Positions 43,904 through 53,442 of a stretch of 64,000 nucleotides of DNA are shown here, in pieces. The notes under the pieces were generated by a model that did no database searches, had not been told where the DNA came from, and saw only the letters and a list, made by a program, of their open reading frames with translations. The stretch is taken from the NCBI GenBank assembly GCA_963817635.1, contig CAWFPR010000002.1:310001-374000 (forward strand). The letters run 5' to 3'. Position 1 is the first letter of the stretch; every line of letters starts with the position of its first letter. This DNA comes from CAWFPR01 sp963817635 (GTDB taxonomy: Bacteria; Acidobacteriota; Vicinamibacteria; Vicinamibacterales; 2-12-FULL-66-21). The translations under genes were made by a program, and so were the position numbers.

Positions 43904-46553
43904 CTATTGCGCGCGCAGGGCGCTCGAGGGATCGACGCGCAGCACTCTCAGCGCGGGAAGAAGGCTGGCGAGCGACGCGACCACGACGATCAGCGCCGCG
44001 ACGCCTCCAAACGTCATCGGGTCGGCGGCCTTCACACCCCACAGGAAGTGCTGGAGCAGGCTCGTGGCCGGCAGCGCCGCCGCCGCGCCAATGACGGTCC
44101 CCGCCAGCGCGAGCCCGATGCCCGGCAGCGCCAGCGTCCGGAGCGCCTGCGGCCTCGTGGCGCCGAGCGCCAGCCGGATACCCATCTCGCGCGTGCGCTC
44201 CGTGACTGACGTGGCAATGAGGCCGTGGATGCCGACGGCGGCGAGCAGCATGGTCGCGACAGCCAGACAGCCGAGCAGCACCATCAGGAGACGCTGCTCG
44301 GGCGAGCGCGGCGGACTGCACGTCGGCCATGGCGCGCACGTCGGCGAACGGCAGCAGCGGGTCGGTGGCATCGAGCGCGTCGCGCACGATCCGCGCGGCC
44401 GACTCCGGTGTCCCGGCGGCGCGGACCACGAACGTCGGCGCAAACCAGCCGTGGACGAGGCGGAGCATGCCGTCGCTGACCTGCGTGACCGGGATGTAGG
44501 CGAGCGGCATGGCCGCGAGCGGTCCGTTGTCGCCCCAGCCGGGCTTCACCTGCACGTCGCCCACGACGCCGACGATCTCGCGCGTCATCCCCGCAAGCTG
44601 GATGCGGTGGCCGATAGCCACGCCGTCCTCGAAGTAGCGGTCCGCAAACGTCCGGCTGACCACCACGACGCCTGCCGACTCGCCCGTGTCGCGCGCGTCG
44701 AATACGCGGCCGGCGCGCACCGGAATGCGCAGGGCGCGGAAGAAGTCCGGCGACACGTAGGTGGCGCTCGTCATCCGGCCGGCCGGTGCACCGGCCTGGG
44801 GACCATCGGCATGCCGGAATCCCAGGTTGAGCAGCCGTTCGTACGGGACGCCGAGGGCAACGGCCGCGGCATTGACGCCAGGCGCCGCCGAGACCCGGCG
44901 CAGCGTCTCGTCGAACATCCGGAGGACGCGCGGGCCCGACCGATATCGCGCGTCTTCGAGCGAGAGGCTCACCGTGACGACGCCGTCCGGATCGAATCCC
45001 GGTTCGAGGTGCCGGAGGTGCGAAAAGGTGCGCAGCAGGAGGCCCGCGCCGACGAGAAGCACGACGCCGAGCGCCACCTGCGCCACGACGAAGGCGCGAC
45101 GCGTCCAGGGGCGGGCCCGGCCGGCAACGGACCGCCCGCCGGACTCGGCCATCGCGGCCTGCACGTCGAGGCGGGTCGCCTGCAGCGCGGGCGCCAGTCC
45201 GAAGATGGCGCTCCCGGCCAGCGCGAGGCACGCCGCCACCCCGGCGGCCCGGGCATCGAGCGAGACGGGCTGCCAGATGTCGAACGCATTCCGCGCCAGT
45301 TGTTGCAGTCCATCGAGCGCGACGACGGCGAGCGCGATGCCCGCGATGCCGCCCGCCGACGCAAGGACGACGCTCTCCACCAGGAGTTGCCGGACAATCG
45401 CCCGGCGGCCGCTGCCGAGCGCCATGCGCGTGGCGATCTCCCGGGTCCGGCCGGACGCGCGGGCGATCAGCAGGCCCGCCAGGTTCACCAGCGCGACCAG
45501 CAGGACAACGCCAACCGCCGACCAGAGCACCAGGAGCGGCCGGCGGAGATCGGCCGTCAGGCTCTCCTTGAGCGGCAGCAGCGAGAAGCTGAACGTGGTG
45601 CCCTCGGGCAGCGTCCGCTGCCGCGTGATGTCGGCGCCAATCTGCCGGACCTCGGCGTCGGCCTGCGCCCACGATCAATCCGCGTGCAGCCGCGCGAGGA
45701 TCGCGTAGTTCTCTCCTTCACCCTCGCCGGCCGTCGAGGGCCGAAGCGGGGTCCACAGGTCCGCAGGGTCGCCGGTCTGGAAACCTTCCGGCATCACGCC
45801 GACGATCGTCGCGGCTTCGCCTCGCAGGAACAGCGCGCGCCCGACGACCCCCGGATCGCCGCCGAACAGGCGCTGCCACAGCGCATAGCTCAGGATCGTG
45901 GCGGCGGGCCCTCCCGACCGGTCTTCGCCGGCCGTGAATTCGCGGCCGATCACCGGCGCGACCCCGAGCACACCGAAGAACCCGGTGCCGACCCGCTGCT
46001 GCTGCACGTAGGAGGCCCGGTCGCCGGCGACCAGGTTCACGCCCGCGGTCCAGCGCGAGTACGCCGCGCGATCGACGCTCGTCGCGCGATCCCGCACCGC
46101 TTCCCACGTGGCGCCGGTCTGCGAGGTGTCGAGTCGGACGGTGCCGTTCTGCCGGACCGTGGTCGAGACGACCGCGAGCCGATCCGGCTCGGGGTAGGGC
46201 AGGGGCTTCAGCAGCACCGCATCCACCACGCTGAAGATCGCGACGTTGATGGCGATGGCGACGCCGAGCGTCGCCACGGCCGTCGCGGTGAAGAGCGGCG
46301 ACCGGCGCAGGACGCGCGCGGCGTAGCGCGCGTCGCGCGCCAGGGTCTCGAGGACCGTGATGCTGTTCATGTCGTAGATTTCCTCGCGCAGCGCCCGCGG
46401 GTTGCCGAACCGCCGTGCAGCCTCGGCGCGCGCCTCGGACGGCGCCAGGCCGTCGGCGACGAGCTCTTCGATCTGCATCTCGAGGTGCGCGGCCATCTCG
46501 GCCTGCCGCTCGGCGTCCCAGCGCGATCGCCGGACGAATCGCAACCAGTCCAT
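43904..46553 (-). CDS. ADOP-type ABC transporter permease, one in-frame stop and one frameshift
   Basis: About 882 residues. It begins RFVRRSRWDAERQAEMAAHLE with the ADOP N-region, then LGVAIAINVAIFSVVDAVLL, MacB_PCD (VGTGFFGVLGVAPVIGREF), FtsX units (LLVALVNLAGLLIARASGR, LGVVLLVGAGLLLRTFSHL) and end LPALRVLRVDPSSALRAQ. A TGA interrupts the same frame at 45675-45677 (LHAD-stop-SWAQADAEVRQ), where related proteins have VTWAQADAE. The frame shifts near 44300-44312; afterwards QRLLMVLLGCLAVATMLLA follows. The stop is a substitution, unlike the other breaks. It is paired with the PadR gene four bases upstream. Confidence 0.87.
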
Positions 46554-46557
46554 CCCG

Positions 46558-46914
46558 CTACTCCTGCCCCTCCACCGGCCGGAGCACCCGGCCGACCGCG
46601 CGGACGAGCTGTTCCCACCGCGTCGTTTCCGCGACGAGCTGGCGCCTGCCGGCGGGCGTCAGCCGGTAGTAGCGTGCGCGGCGGTTGTTCTCGGACGTGC
46701 CCCAGAAGGAGGCGATCCACCTGCGCGTTTCGAGCCGGTGGAGCGCGGGATAGAGCGAGCCCTGGCCGACCTGGAGCTGGTCGTCGGAGCGCTGCTGAAT
46801 GAGCCTGGCGATGGTGTACCCGTGCGATGGACCGAGCTGGAGGGACTGCAGGACGAGCATGTCGAGGGTGCCCTGCAGGACGTCAGCCTGGCCGGCCGGC
46901 CGGTTCCGCCTCAT
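46558..46914 (-). CDS. PadR-family transcriptional regulator
   Basis: A 118-residue regulator: LQGTLDMLVLQSLQLGPSHGYTIARLIQ (helix-turn-helix), GSLYPALHRLETRRWIAS, and a dimerisation region (LVAETTRWEQLVRAVGRVL). It is the first gene of a two-gene operon with the ADOP permease (4-bp gap). A perfect inverted repeat with 9-bp arms lies at 46932-46954, just upstream of the start, and is a candidate operator through which the regulator could control itself and the permease. Confidence 0.93.
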   Translation of the reverse strand: MRRNRPAGQADVLQGTLDMLVLQSLQLGPSHGYTIARLIQQRSDDQLQVGQGSLYPALHRLETRRWIASFWGTSENNRRARYYRLTPAGRRQLVAETTRWEQLVRAVGRVLRPVEGQE

Positions 46915-46931
46915 CGTGTCTCCGTTTCTCC

Positions 46932-46954
46932 CTTCACTCGAATGCCGAGTGAAG
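46932..46954. promoter_or_regulatory. Candidate PadR operator
   Basis: CTTCACTCG, five bases AATGC, then CGAGTGAAG: a perfect inverted repeat with 9-bp arms, 18 bp upstream of the padR start on the minus strand. A dyad upstream of a PadR gene is the expected place for autoregulation. No such perfect dyad is seen at the other padR gene. Confidence 0.6.
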
Positions 46955-46999
46955 TATCGCCGGAGTTAGACGAGAGGAGGTGCGTGAAAGTTGGCTGTT

Positions 47000-47308
47000 C
47001 TACTCGGATGCCGACTTGGACCTGATCTTCCTGACCTTTTCCTCGCGCTCCCGCTCGAAGCGGTCCAGGTCGCGCCGCAGTTCGGCATCCCGCTCGGCGC
47101 GCTCGGCCGGATCCATGATCGACAGGACCTCGGAATCGTGCATGATCCGCCGTTCGGCCACGCGCGCCTCGTGGATCTGCCGGACCTCGGCAATCGCCTG
47201 CCGCTGCGCGTCGGTCGGTGGATGTTCGACGATTCCGGCTTCGGCATCCTGCTTCCGCAGCCGTTCCATCGCCAGTTCGAAAGAGCTCTTCGGAGCCTCA
47301 TCTGCCAT
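47000..47308 (-). CDS. Small charged helical protein, function unknown
   Basis: A 102-residue highly charged protein (SSFELAMERLRKQDAEAG, DAQRQAIAEVRQIHEARVAE, ERDAELRRDLDRFEREREEK). The whole length is predicted by eye to be helical or coiled-coil. ATG 47308 is chosen because the longer frame (start 47365) enters the divergent protease gene. It has no recognisable motif; the KxDAExGIVEHPPT stretch may help identify homologues. It lies between a padR operator and a protease gene. Confidence 0.65.
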   Translation of the reverse strand: MADEAPKSSFELAMERLRKQDAEAGIVEHPPTDAQRQAIAEVRQIHEARVAERRIMHDSEVLSIMDPAERAERDAELRRDLDRFEREREEKVRKIRSKSASE

Positions 47309-47366
47309 GCCCCATGATAGCCCTGCGCCTGACCGTTCTCCTTCCCGCAGGCGAAGATGCCTCATC

Positions 47367-49354
47367 TTGAAAGCTCAGGCATTGTTCATCCCGGCACTCC
47401 TGCTGGTCCCGGCATCCGCGCCGGCGCAGCCAGCCCCCCGGCCAGCGATTGCGAGCGCGATCGAGCGCGTCTATCCGAGCCTGGTGCGGATTTCGGTGGT
47501 AACGACGGATCACACGGGCGGCCGCGAGGTGAAGTTCGAGGTGTCGGGCAGCGGCACGATCATCAGCGCGGACGGCTATGTCGTGACAAATCACCACGTT
47601 GCGGGCCGCGCGCGCCGCATCGCCTGCACGCTGTTCGACAAGCAGGAACTGCCGGCCGATCTCGTCGGCACCGATCCACTCTCGGATATCTCGGTCCTCA
47701 AGCTGCGGCCGCCCGCTCCGCGGACGTTCCCGCTCGCCCGGTTCGGTGACTCCTCGACGCTCACACGCGGCGACGCGGTACTGGCCATGGGCAGTCCGCT
47801 CGCCCTGTCCCAGTCGGTCACGCTGGGCATTGTCAGCAACACCGAGATGATCATGCCCGGGACGATGCGCGGCGGGTTCAGCCTCGACGGAGAAGACGTC
47901 GGGTCCATCGTGCGATGGATCGGACACGACGCGGCGATCTATCCCGGCAACTCGGGCGGCCCGCTGGTGAATCTCGCCGGCGAGATCGTCGGCGTCAACG
48001 AGATCAGCTTCGGCCTGGCGGGCGCCATACCGGCCGCCCTGGCCCAGGCGGTCGTCGAGGCGCTGATCAAGACGGGGCGCGTGCGCCGCAGCTGGACGGG
48101 GCTCGAACTCCAGCCGATGCTGCGCGGCGACGCGCGGCAGGGCGCGCTCGTGTCCTGGGTCGCTCCCGAGTCGCCGGCCGGCAGAGCGGGCCTCGAAAGT
48201 GGAGACGTGCTCGTCGCCGTCAACGGCGGCCCCGTGGACGTGCAATATGCCGAGCAACTGCCGCTCGTGAACCAGCGCCTGAGCGGCCTGGCGATCGGCC
48301 GGCCGGCCCGGCTCGATGTGTGGCGGCCGGCGGGCATGCTCACGCTCGCGGTCACCCCGGCCGAACGGCCGGCGGCGGAAGCGGTCCCGGCCGAGTTCCG
48401 CGAGTGGGGCATGGTGGCCGCGGATACTCACGCCCTCGGTGGCGCTCGAGATGGCGCGGTCTTCCACGGACGGCGTCGTCGTCCTCGACCTGCGTTCGGG
48501 TGGTGCGGCCGAGCGGGCACGGCCGGCGCTGCGGGCGGGCGACGTGATCGTGGACGTCGATGGCACGCCGATCCGAATCGGTTGCGGATCTGCGGGCGGC
48601 CACGGCGAAGCGCCTCGAGGGCGCGGCGCGCGCCAGCGCACTCGTCGCGATCGATCGCGACGACGAACGACGGCTCGCGATTGTCGCGCTGGCGCCGCCA
48701 GCGCCCGATACGCCGGCGATCGAATCGCGGAAGGCGTCGCTGCCGGTCGATATCCAGGTGCTCACGCCCGCCCTTGCCGCGCGCCTCGGTCTCGAGGGGC
48801 GAACCGGCGTCCGCATCACCCGCGTGAAGGACCCGCAGGCTCCGCTTCGGGTCGGCGACATCGTGCTCGCCATCGACGGCACCGCGGTGAAGCCCTCCTC
48901 GATGACAGACGAAACGGTATTCGCGACGCTGCTGCGGCAGTATCCCATCGGGGCCGCCGTCACGCTCACGGTGTCACGCGACGGCACCGAGACGCCCGTG
49001 CAGGCGGTGCTCGTCGCCGCTCCACGGCCGGCGCGCGAGATGCGGCGGTTCGACGCGACCGACCTCGGCTTCCACGCGCGCGAACTGGCGGACGAGGATC
49101 TGAACGATCCGCGGCGGCGCGGCATGGCCGGAGGCGTGGTCGTGGACGGCGTCGAATCCGGCGGATGGGCCGCGCTGGCCCGGCTCGAGAGCGGCGACGT
49201 GATCCTCGAGATCGACGGCGAGGCCGTCGCCAACGTGGACCAGCTCGGCACGCGATTGGCGGCCGCGGCCACGTCGCGCCGGGCAGCCATCGTGATCAAG
49301 GTGCGGCGTGGCGTGCGGACGCTGTTCGTGCAGGTGGAACCGCTGTGGAAATGA
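47367..49354 (+). CDS. Secreted trypsin-like serine protease with PDZ domains (DegP/HtrA-like), two frameshifts
   Basis: About 660 residues. A signal segment (FIPALLLVPASAPAQ) precedes a chymotrypsin-fold domain with the full triad: His in YVVTNHHVAG, Asp in GTDPLSDISVLKL, Ser in IYPGNSGGPLVN. Three PDZ-like regions follow: SWVAPESPAGRAGLESGDVLVAVNG, VVVLDLRSGGAAERARPALRAGD and a third in VVVDGVESGGWAALARLESGDVI. Frames change at about 48425-48440 and 48565-48580, each explained by a one-base insertion. The start is uncertain: TTG 47367 is the only candidate next to the signal sequence. It is a periplasmic quality-control protease by family. Confidence 0.85.
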
Positions 49355-49357
49355 CCG

Positions 49358-49430
49358 CGGATTGCAGGATCGGATTTCAAGCCACAGATTACACAGATTG
49401 CACAGATTGCACAGATTACACAGATCGGAC
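49358..49430. repeat. Nine-bp tandem array, CACAGATTA/CACAGATTG
   Basis: Five units of CACAGATTA, CACAGATTG and CACAGATCG at 49383-49428, preceded by GATTGCA-like units at 49358-49375, in the spacer before the next gene. Confidence 0.85.
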
Positions 49431-49462
49431 CACGGAACACGGAGCAGGAAAGGACCCGGTGA

Positions 49463-50260
49463 ATGCGGATAGTAGCGGCGGCAGCACTCGTGGTGATGGG
49501 ACTGGCGGGACCGGCGGGCGCGCAGTCGCCGGATGAGCGGGTGGCGGCGCGGGAGTCGGTAGGGCGGAACGGCGATGCGATCATCACCGTGATGGCCACG
49601 CTGAAGGCGCGGATGAGCCGCGAGGGGCGCGACAATCCTGCGCCCGACCAGGCGGTGCGAGCGTCGGCCACGGTGCTCGATGCGACCGGGTTGACGGTGA
49701 TGGCGCTGTCGGCGATCGACCCGGGCAACATCATCAGCCAGACGCCCGCGGTGATCCAGGGCGGCATGACGTTCACGACTGAACTGTCCGACGTGAAGAT
49801 GCGGCTGGCGGACGGCACGGAAGTGCCGGCGCGTGTCGTGCTGCGGGACAGCGATCTGGACCTGCTCTTCGTGAAGCCGGCAGCGGCGCCCACCTCGCCG
49901 ATGCCGGCCGTGCTGTCCAGCGCGCCCGGCCTGGCGCTCATGGACCAGGTGATCGTTGTACAGCGGTTGGGTGAGCTGACGGGATGGAAGCCGTCTGCCG
50001 CCTTCGGGGCGGTCGAGGTGGTGGTCGAGAAGCCGCGCACCTTCTATATCGTCGCGACGCTGACCTCCGGCAGCACCACGGGCGCGACGGTGTTCGACAT
50101 GAAGGGGCAGTTCGCCGGCATCGTCACGCTGCGTGCCGGCGGCGATTCGAAGATGAATGCCCTGAACGGCCTGCAGGGCAACGTCCTTCAGACGCTGGGG
50201 ATGACCCAGGTCGTGGTGCCTGCGGCAGATATCCGCGAGGTGGCCCGGCAGGTCAAGTAG
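49463..50260 (+). CDS. Secreted trypsin-like pseudoprotease
   Basis: A 265-residue protein with a signal peptide (RIVAAAALVVMGLAGPAGAQ). It has the layout of a chymotrypsin-fold domain: ASATVLDATGLTVMALSAID at the usual His site (no His), VVLRDSDLDLLFVKP near the Asp site (Asp kept) and GSTTGATVFDMKGQFAGIVTL at the Ser site (normally GNSGGPL; no Ser at the equivalent place). I infer loss of catalysis. It directly follows the active protease and may be an accessory or sensor to it. ATG 49463 starts at the signal. Confidence 0.75.
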   Translation: MRIVAAAALVVMGLAGPAGAQSPDERVAARESVGRNGDAIITVMATLKARMSREGRDNPAPDQAVRASATVLDATGLTVMALSAIDPGNIISQTPAVIQGGMTFTTELSDVKMRLADGTEVPARVVLRDSDLDLLFVKPAAAPTSPMPAVLSSAPGLALMDQVIVVQRLGELTGWKPSAAFGAVEVVVEKPRTFYIVATLTSGSTTGATVFDMKGQFAGIVTLRAGGDSKMNALNGLQGNVLQTLGMTQVVVPAADIREVARQVK

Positions 50261-50312
50261 CGCCGGAGGTTCATCCGCCGCGCAACGGGCGATCCCTGTG
50301 CGGTCGATATGA

Positions 50313-50341
50313 TTGACAATGTATATGTATTGTAATAGATA
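50313..50341 (+). promoter_or_regulatory. Promoter and candidate ArsR operator
   Basis: TTGACA at 50313-50318, 17 bp, then TAGATA at 50336-50341, in a strongly A/T-rich patch unusual for this window. ACAAT at 50316-50320 and ATTGT at 50329-50333 form an inverted repeat over the promoter, as ArsR-family repressors often bind. Confidence 0.55.
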
Positions 50342-50350
50342 TGTTTGGGT

Positions 50351-50698
50351 ATGCAATCGAGTGTCTTTCACACGCTGGCCGATCCGAGCCGTCTTCAGAT
50401 CGTGGAGGCGCTCCTGCAGGGCGAGCGGGCCGTCAACGACCTGGTCTTCCAGATGGAGATTCATCAGTCGGGGGTCTCGCGTCACCTCCGCATCCTCGAA
50501 GAGGCCGGATTCGTCCGAATGCGCCCGGATGGTCCACGACGGCTCTACTCGCTGCGGCCGGAGCCGTTTCAGGAACTGGACACGTGGGTTGCGCGATACC
50601 GCGCATTGTGGAACGCGCGACTGGATGCCTTCGGTGAGGCGCTCGCCCGGAAACAACATGCGCGCCGCCGCGCGCGTCGGACACGGAGCACTCGATGA
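50351..50698 (+). CDS. ArsR-family transcriptional regulator
   Basis: A 115-residue winged-helix repressor: HTLADPSRLQIVEALLQGERAVNDL, then helix-turn-helix QSGVSRHLRILEEAGFVRMR and wing RRLYSLRPEPF. No metal-binding cysteines are visible, so it belongs to the non-metal group often paired with SRPBCC/AHSA1 genes. ATG 50351 is chosen over TTG 50345. Its stop overlaps the next start (ATGA). An inverted repeat over the promoter suggests autoregulation. Confidence 0.92.
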   Translation: MQSSVFHTLADPSRLQIVEALLQGERAVNDLVFQMEIHQSGVSRHLRILEEAGFVRMRPDGPRRLYSLRPEPFQELDTWVARYRALWNARLDAFGEALARKQHARRRARRTRSTR

Positions 50699-51201
50699 CA
50701 CCATCAGCACCTCGTCGGCGCATCACCCTCGAGCGCCTCTATCAAGCTGACGTGCAGGACGTGTGGGATCTCTGGACGACCAGGGACGGCATCGAGTCAT
50801 GGTGGGGGCCCGGCGGATTTGCAGTCACCGTCCGAAGTCTCGACCTGCGGCCGGGCGGCCAGCTCCTGTATGCCATGACGGCGGTCGATCCCCCGCAAGT
50901 CGAGTTCATGAAGAAGGCCGGCATGCCGCTCACGCAGGAGTGCACGATCACCTTCACTGACGTCGAACCTCTCCGACGCCTCGCCTATGTGCATGTGGCG
51001 GATTTCATTCCAGGCGTGGATCCCTACGAAGTCGCGCATGTCGTCGAGCTGCGCGTCGTGCCGGACGGGGTGCGCATGACGCTCACCTTCGACGCCATGC
51101 ACAGTGACGAGTGGACCGACCGGGCCGTCATGGGCTGGACGGGCGAGCTCGGGAAGCTGGAGGCCGTGCTGGTGGCTCGAGCCGCCGGGGAGGCGCGATG
51201 A
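50695..51201 (+). CDS. SRPBCC (AHSA1-like) domain protein
   Basis: A 168-residue START-like fold protein of the AHSA1 group: LERLYQADVQDVWDLWTT, SWWGPGGFAVTVRSLDLRPGG, DFIPGVDPYEVAHVVEL, MGWTGELGKLEAVL. Such proteins bind hydrophobic ligands and commonly sit in operon with an ArsR repressor and small membrane or YciI proteins, as here. The start overlaps arsR and the stop overlaps the following membrane protein. Ligand unknown. Confidence 0.92.
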   Translation: MTPSAPRRRITLERLYQADVQDVWDLWTTRDGIESWWGPGGFAVTVRSLDLRPGGQLLYAMTAVDPPQVEFMKKAGMPLTQECTITFTDVEPLRRLAYVHVADFIPGVDPYEVAHVVELRVVPDGVRMTLTFDAMHSDEWTDRAVMGWTGELGKLEAVLVARAAGEAR

Positions 51202-51602
51202 TCGCAGCGCGTGTGCGTCCCGGCATGGGGCGCAGTGTGCTGGCCGTCGTCGGCGGCTTCCTGGCCACGGCGCTGTTGTCGCTCGGCACTGACGCCGTCC
51301 TCCACGCGACGGCCGTCTACCCCGGATGGGGCCAGCCCATGGCCGACGGACTCTTCGTCCTCGCCACGGCGTATCGCATGGCGTTCACCGTCCTGGGTGG
51401 CCTGATCACAGCACGGTGGGCGCCGCGCGCGCCGATGGCGCATGTCTGGACCCTGGGGGCGATCGGCATCGCCGCGGCCACGGCCGGCGCCATCGCAACA
51501 TGGAACCAGGGGCCTGCGTTCGGGCCGCATTGGTATCCCGTCGCGCTCATCGTGACGGCTTTGCCGTGCGTCTGGCTGGGAGGCCGCCTCGCAACCCGAT
51601 GA
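51198..51602 (+). CDS. Small four-helix membrane protein
   Basis: A 134-residue integral membrane protein with four hydrophobic segments (SVLAVVGGFLATALLSLG, VLATAYRMAFTVLGGLIT, LGAIGIAAATAGAIATW, WYPVALIVTALPCVWLG). The ATG at 51198 overlaps the SRPBCC stop, so it belongs to the ArsR operon. No motif links it to a known transporter; function unknown. Confidence 0.8.
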   Translation: MIAARVRPGMGRSVLAVVGGFLATALLSLGTDAVLHATAVYPGWGQPMADGLFVLATAYRMAFTVLGGLITARWAPRAPMAHVWTLGAIGIAAATAGAIATWNQGPAFGPHWYPVALIVTALPCVWLGGRLATR

Positions 51603-51650
51603 GGTGTCGATCTGACCGGTCGCGGATCGTATAGGAAGCGGAGGGAGACG

Positions 51651-51992
51651 ATGACACAGTATCTGCTCAGCATTTACCAGCCCGACGGCCCACCGCCCGC
51701 GACCGTAGGCCTCGAGCGCATTATGCGGGACGTTGGCGCCCTGCGCGACGAGATGCAGCAGGCCAACGCCTGGGTGTTCTCGGGCGGCTTGCACGACGCC
51801 GGGGGCGCCACCGTGCTCAGACCGACAGGCGCCGGCATCCTGGTGACCGATGGCCCCTACGTCGAGGGCAAGGAGCATCTCGGGGGCTTCACGGTCGTGC
51901 GCGCCGCGGACCTCGACGCCGCCCTCGAGTGGGGCCGCAAGCTCGCCAACGCGACGACCCTGCCGATCGAAGTCCGGCCATTCCGGCACTGA
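51651..51992 (+). CDS. YciI-related (YCII) protein
   Basis: A 113-residue dimeric alpha/beta barrel protein: YLLSIYQPDGP, MQQANAWVFSGGLHDA, GPYVEGKEHLGGFTVVRA. This is the common YCII form fused to, or encoded with, ECF-type sigma factors. ATG 51651 has GGAGG upstream. The stop TGA overlaps the sigma-factor ATG as TGATG, which supports a functional pair. Confidence 0.92.
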   Translation: MTQYLLSIYQPDGPPPATVGLERIMRDVGALRDEMQQANAWVFSGGLHDAGGATVLRPTGAGILVTDGPYVEGKEHLGGFTVVRAADLDAALEWGRKLANATTLPIEVRPFRH

Positions 51993-53228
51993 TGACCCCA
52001 CCGACCGGGCCCGGCGCGGCCGACATCGAGCGGGTGTTCACCGCCGAGTCACGGCCGCGCCGTCGCCGTCCTCGTCCGCCTGTTCGGCGACATCGACCTC
52101 GCGCAGGAGGCGGTGCAGGACGCCTTCTCAGCAGCGGTGGAGCGATGGCCACGGTCCGGGACGCCGCCAGAGCCGGCCGGCTGGATCATCACCACGGCAA
52201 AGCGCCGCGCGATTGACCGGCTCCGGCGCGAAGCCTCGCGCGAGGCGCGTCACCAGGAGGCGCTGCGCCAGTGGACCATTGAGGCGCCGGACGACCAGAG
52301 CGAGTGGCCCGACGACCGGCTGCGCCTCATCTTCACCAGTTGTCATCCTGCCCTGGCGCTCAGCGTCCAGGTCGCCCTGACCCTTCGCCTGCTGGGCGGG
52401 TTGACGACGGCGGCGATTGCCCGCGCATTTCTCGTCCCGGAAGAGACCATGGCTCAGCGGCTGGTCCGGGCCAAGCGCAAGATTCGCGACGCCGCGATCC
52501 CGTACCGCGTTCCTGAAGCCGCTGCGCTGCCGGCGCGCTTGCGCGCGGTCGAGGCGGTCATCTACCTGATCTTCAACGAAGGCTACGACGCGGCCGGCGA
52601 TGGACGGCCCACAGGGGAGCTGTGCACAGAGGCCATTCGGCTGGGCCGCGTGTTGTACGCGCTCATGCCCGGCGAGCCGGAAGTGCGCGGGCTGTTGGCG
52701 CTCATGCTCCTCATCCACTCGCGCCGGGCAGCGCGCGTGTCCACGGACGGCGACCTCGTATTACTGGCCGACCAGGATCGGCGCGGGTGGGACCACGATC
52801 TCATTCGCGAAGGGCAGGCGTTGGTGCGCCAGTGCCTGGATGAGAACCAGCCCGGACCGTATCAGATTCAAGCCGCCATCAATGCCGTTCACAGCGACGC
52901 GCCGGAGGCGTCGCGGACCGATTGGCGCCAAATCCTCCAGCTGTACGACCAGCTCCTCGACTATCTGCCGACGCCCATCGTCGCGCTCAACCGCGCCGTA
53001 GCCGTGGGGCAAGTCGAGGGAGCGGCGTCAGCGTTGGCGCTGGTCGAGCCATTGCCTCTTGCTGGATTCCGGGTGTTCCACGCGGTGCGCGCCGATCTCC
53101 TGCGCTCTCTGGGTCGCGTCCAGGAAGCGGCGCTGGCCTACGACGCCGCCATCGCGGTTTCGACGAACCCTGCCGAGGCGACGCTCCTGCGTCGCCGTCG
53201 CGCCGCTCTTCAGCCGACGAAGACATAG
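51992..53228 (+). CDS. ECF sigma factor with C-terminal TPR-like region (SigJ-type), one frameshift
   Basis: About 411 residues. The N-terminal region (GAADIERVFTAES) is followed, after a one-base break at about 52045-52060, by VAVLVRLFGDIDLAQEAVQDAF (sigma2), AKRRAIDRLRREA, and sigma4 LTTAAIARAFLVPEETMAQRLVRAKRKIR. The C-terminal 250 residues (IYLIFNEGYDA, CLDENQPGPYQIQAAINAVH, LYDQLLDYLPTPIVALNRAV) form the extension typical of the DUF6596-type ECF factors that pair with YciI. It directs transcription of unknown target genes. It starts at ATG 51992, overlapping the YciI gene. Confidence 0.88.
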
Positions 53229-53230
53229 AG

Positions 53231-53433
53231 AGCTCCTGCTGGAGCAGCACGACGTCCGGCTCGATCGAGCGGATCAGCTCGGCGATGGCCTGGACGCTGT
53301 CCTTCCCGGTGGCGTCCCTGCCCGCATGAATGTTGAAGACCAGGACCTTGACTGTGGACAGCGTGTGCCTGAACGGGACGCAGGCAGCCGCGCAGACCGC
53401 GGCGGCAGCGGCAAGGGCAGCGAAGCGCTTCAT
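53231..53433 (-). pseudogene. Endonuclease/exonuclease/phosphatase remnant
   Basis: On the minus strand from ATG 53433: a signal-like start (FAALAAAAAVCAAAC) then VKVLVFNIHAGRDATGKDS and IEPDVVLLQQE, the start of an EEP-fold hydrolase (N-H-A and Q-E motifs). After about residue 67 the similarity ends at the sigma-factor gene. Only the first quarter of the enzyme remains. Confidence 0.6.
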
Positions 53434-53442
53434 GAGCGGACC

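Noticed and set aside
45675..45677. Selenocysteine reading of the in-frame TGA.
   Set aside because: Relatives have Val or Thr rather than Cys at this place and no SECIS-like hairpin follows.
43839..46802. A nearly 1000-codon plus-strand open frame over the minus-strand permease.
   Set aside because: Low-complexity Arg/Asp/His composition and full overlap with a recognised ADOP permease mark it as a shadow.
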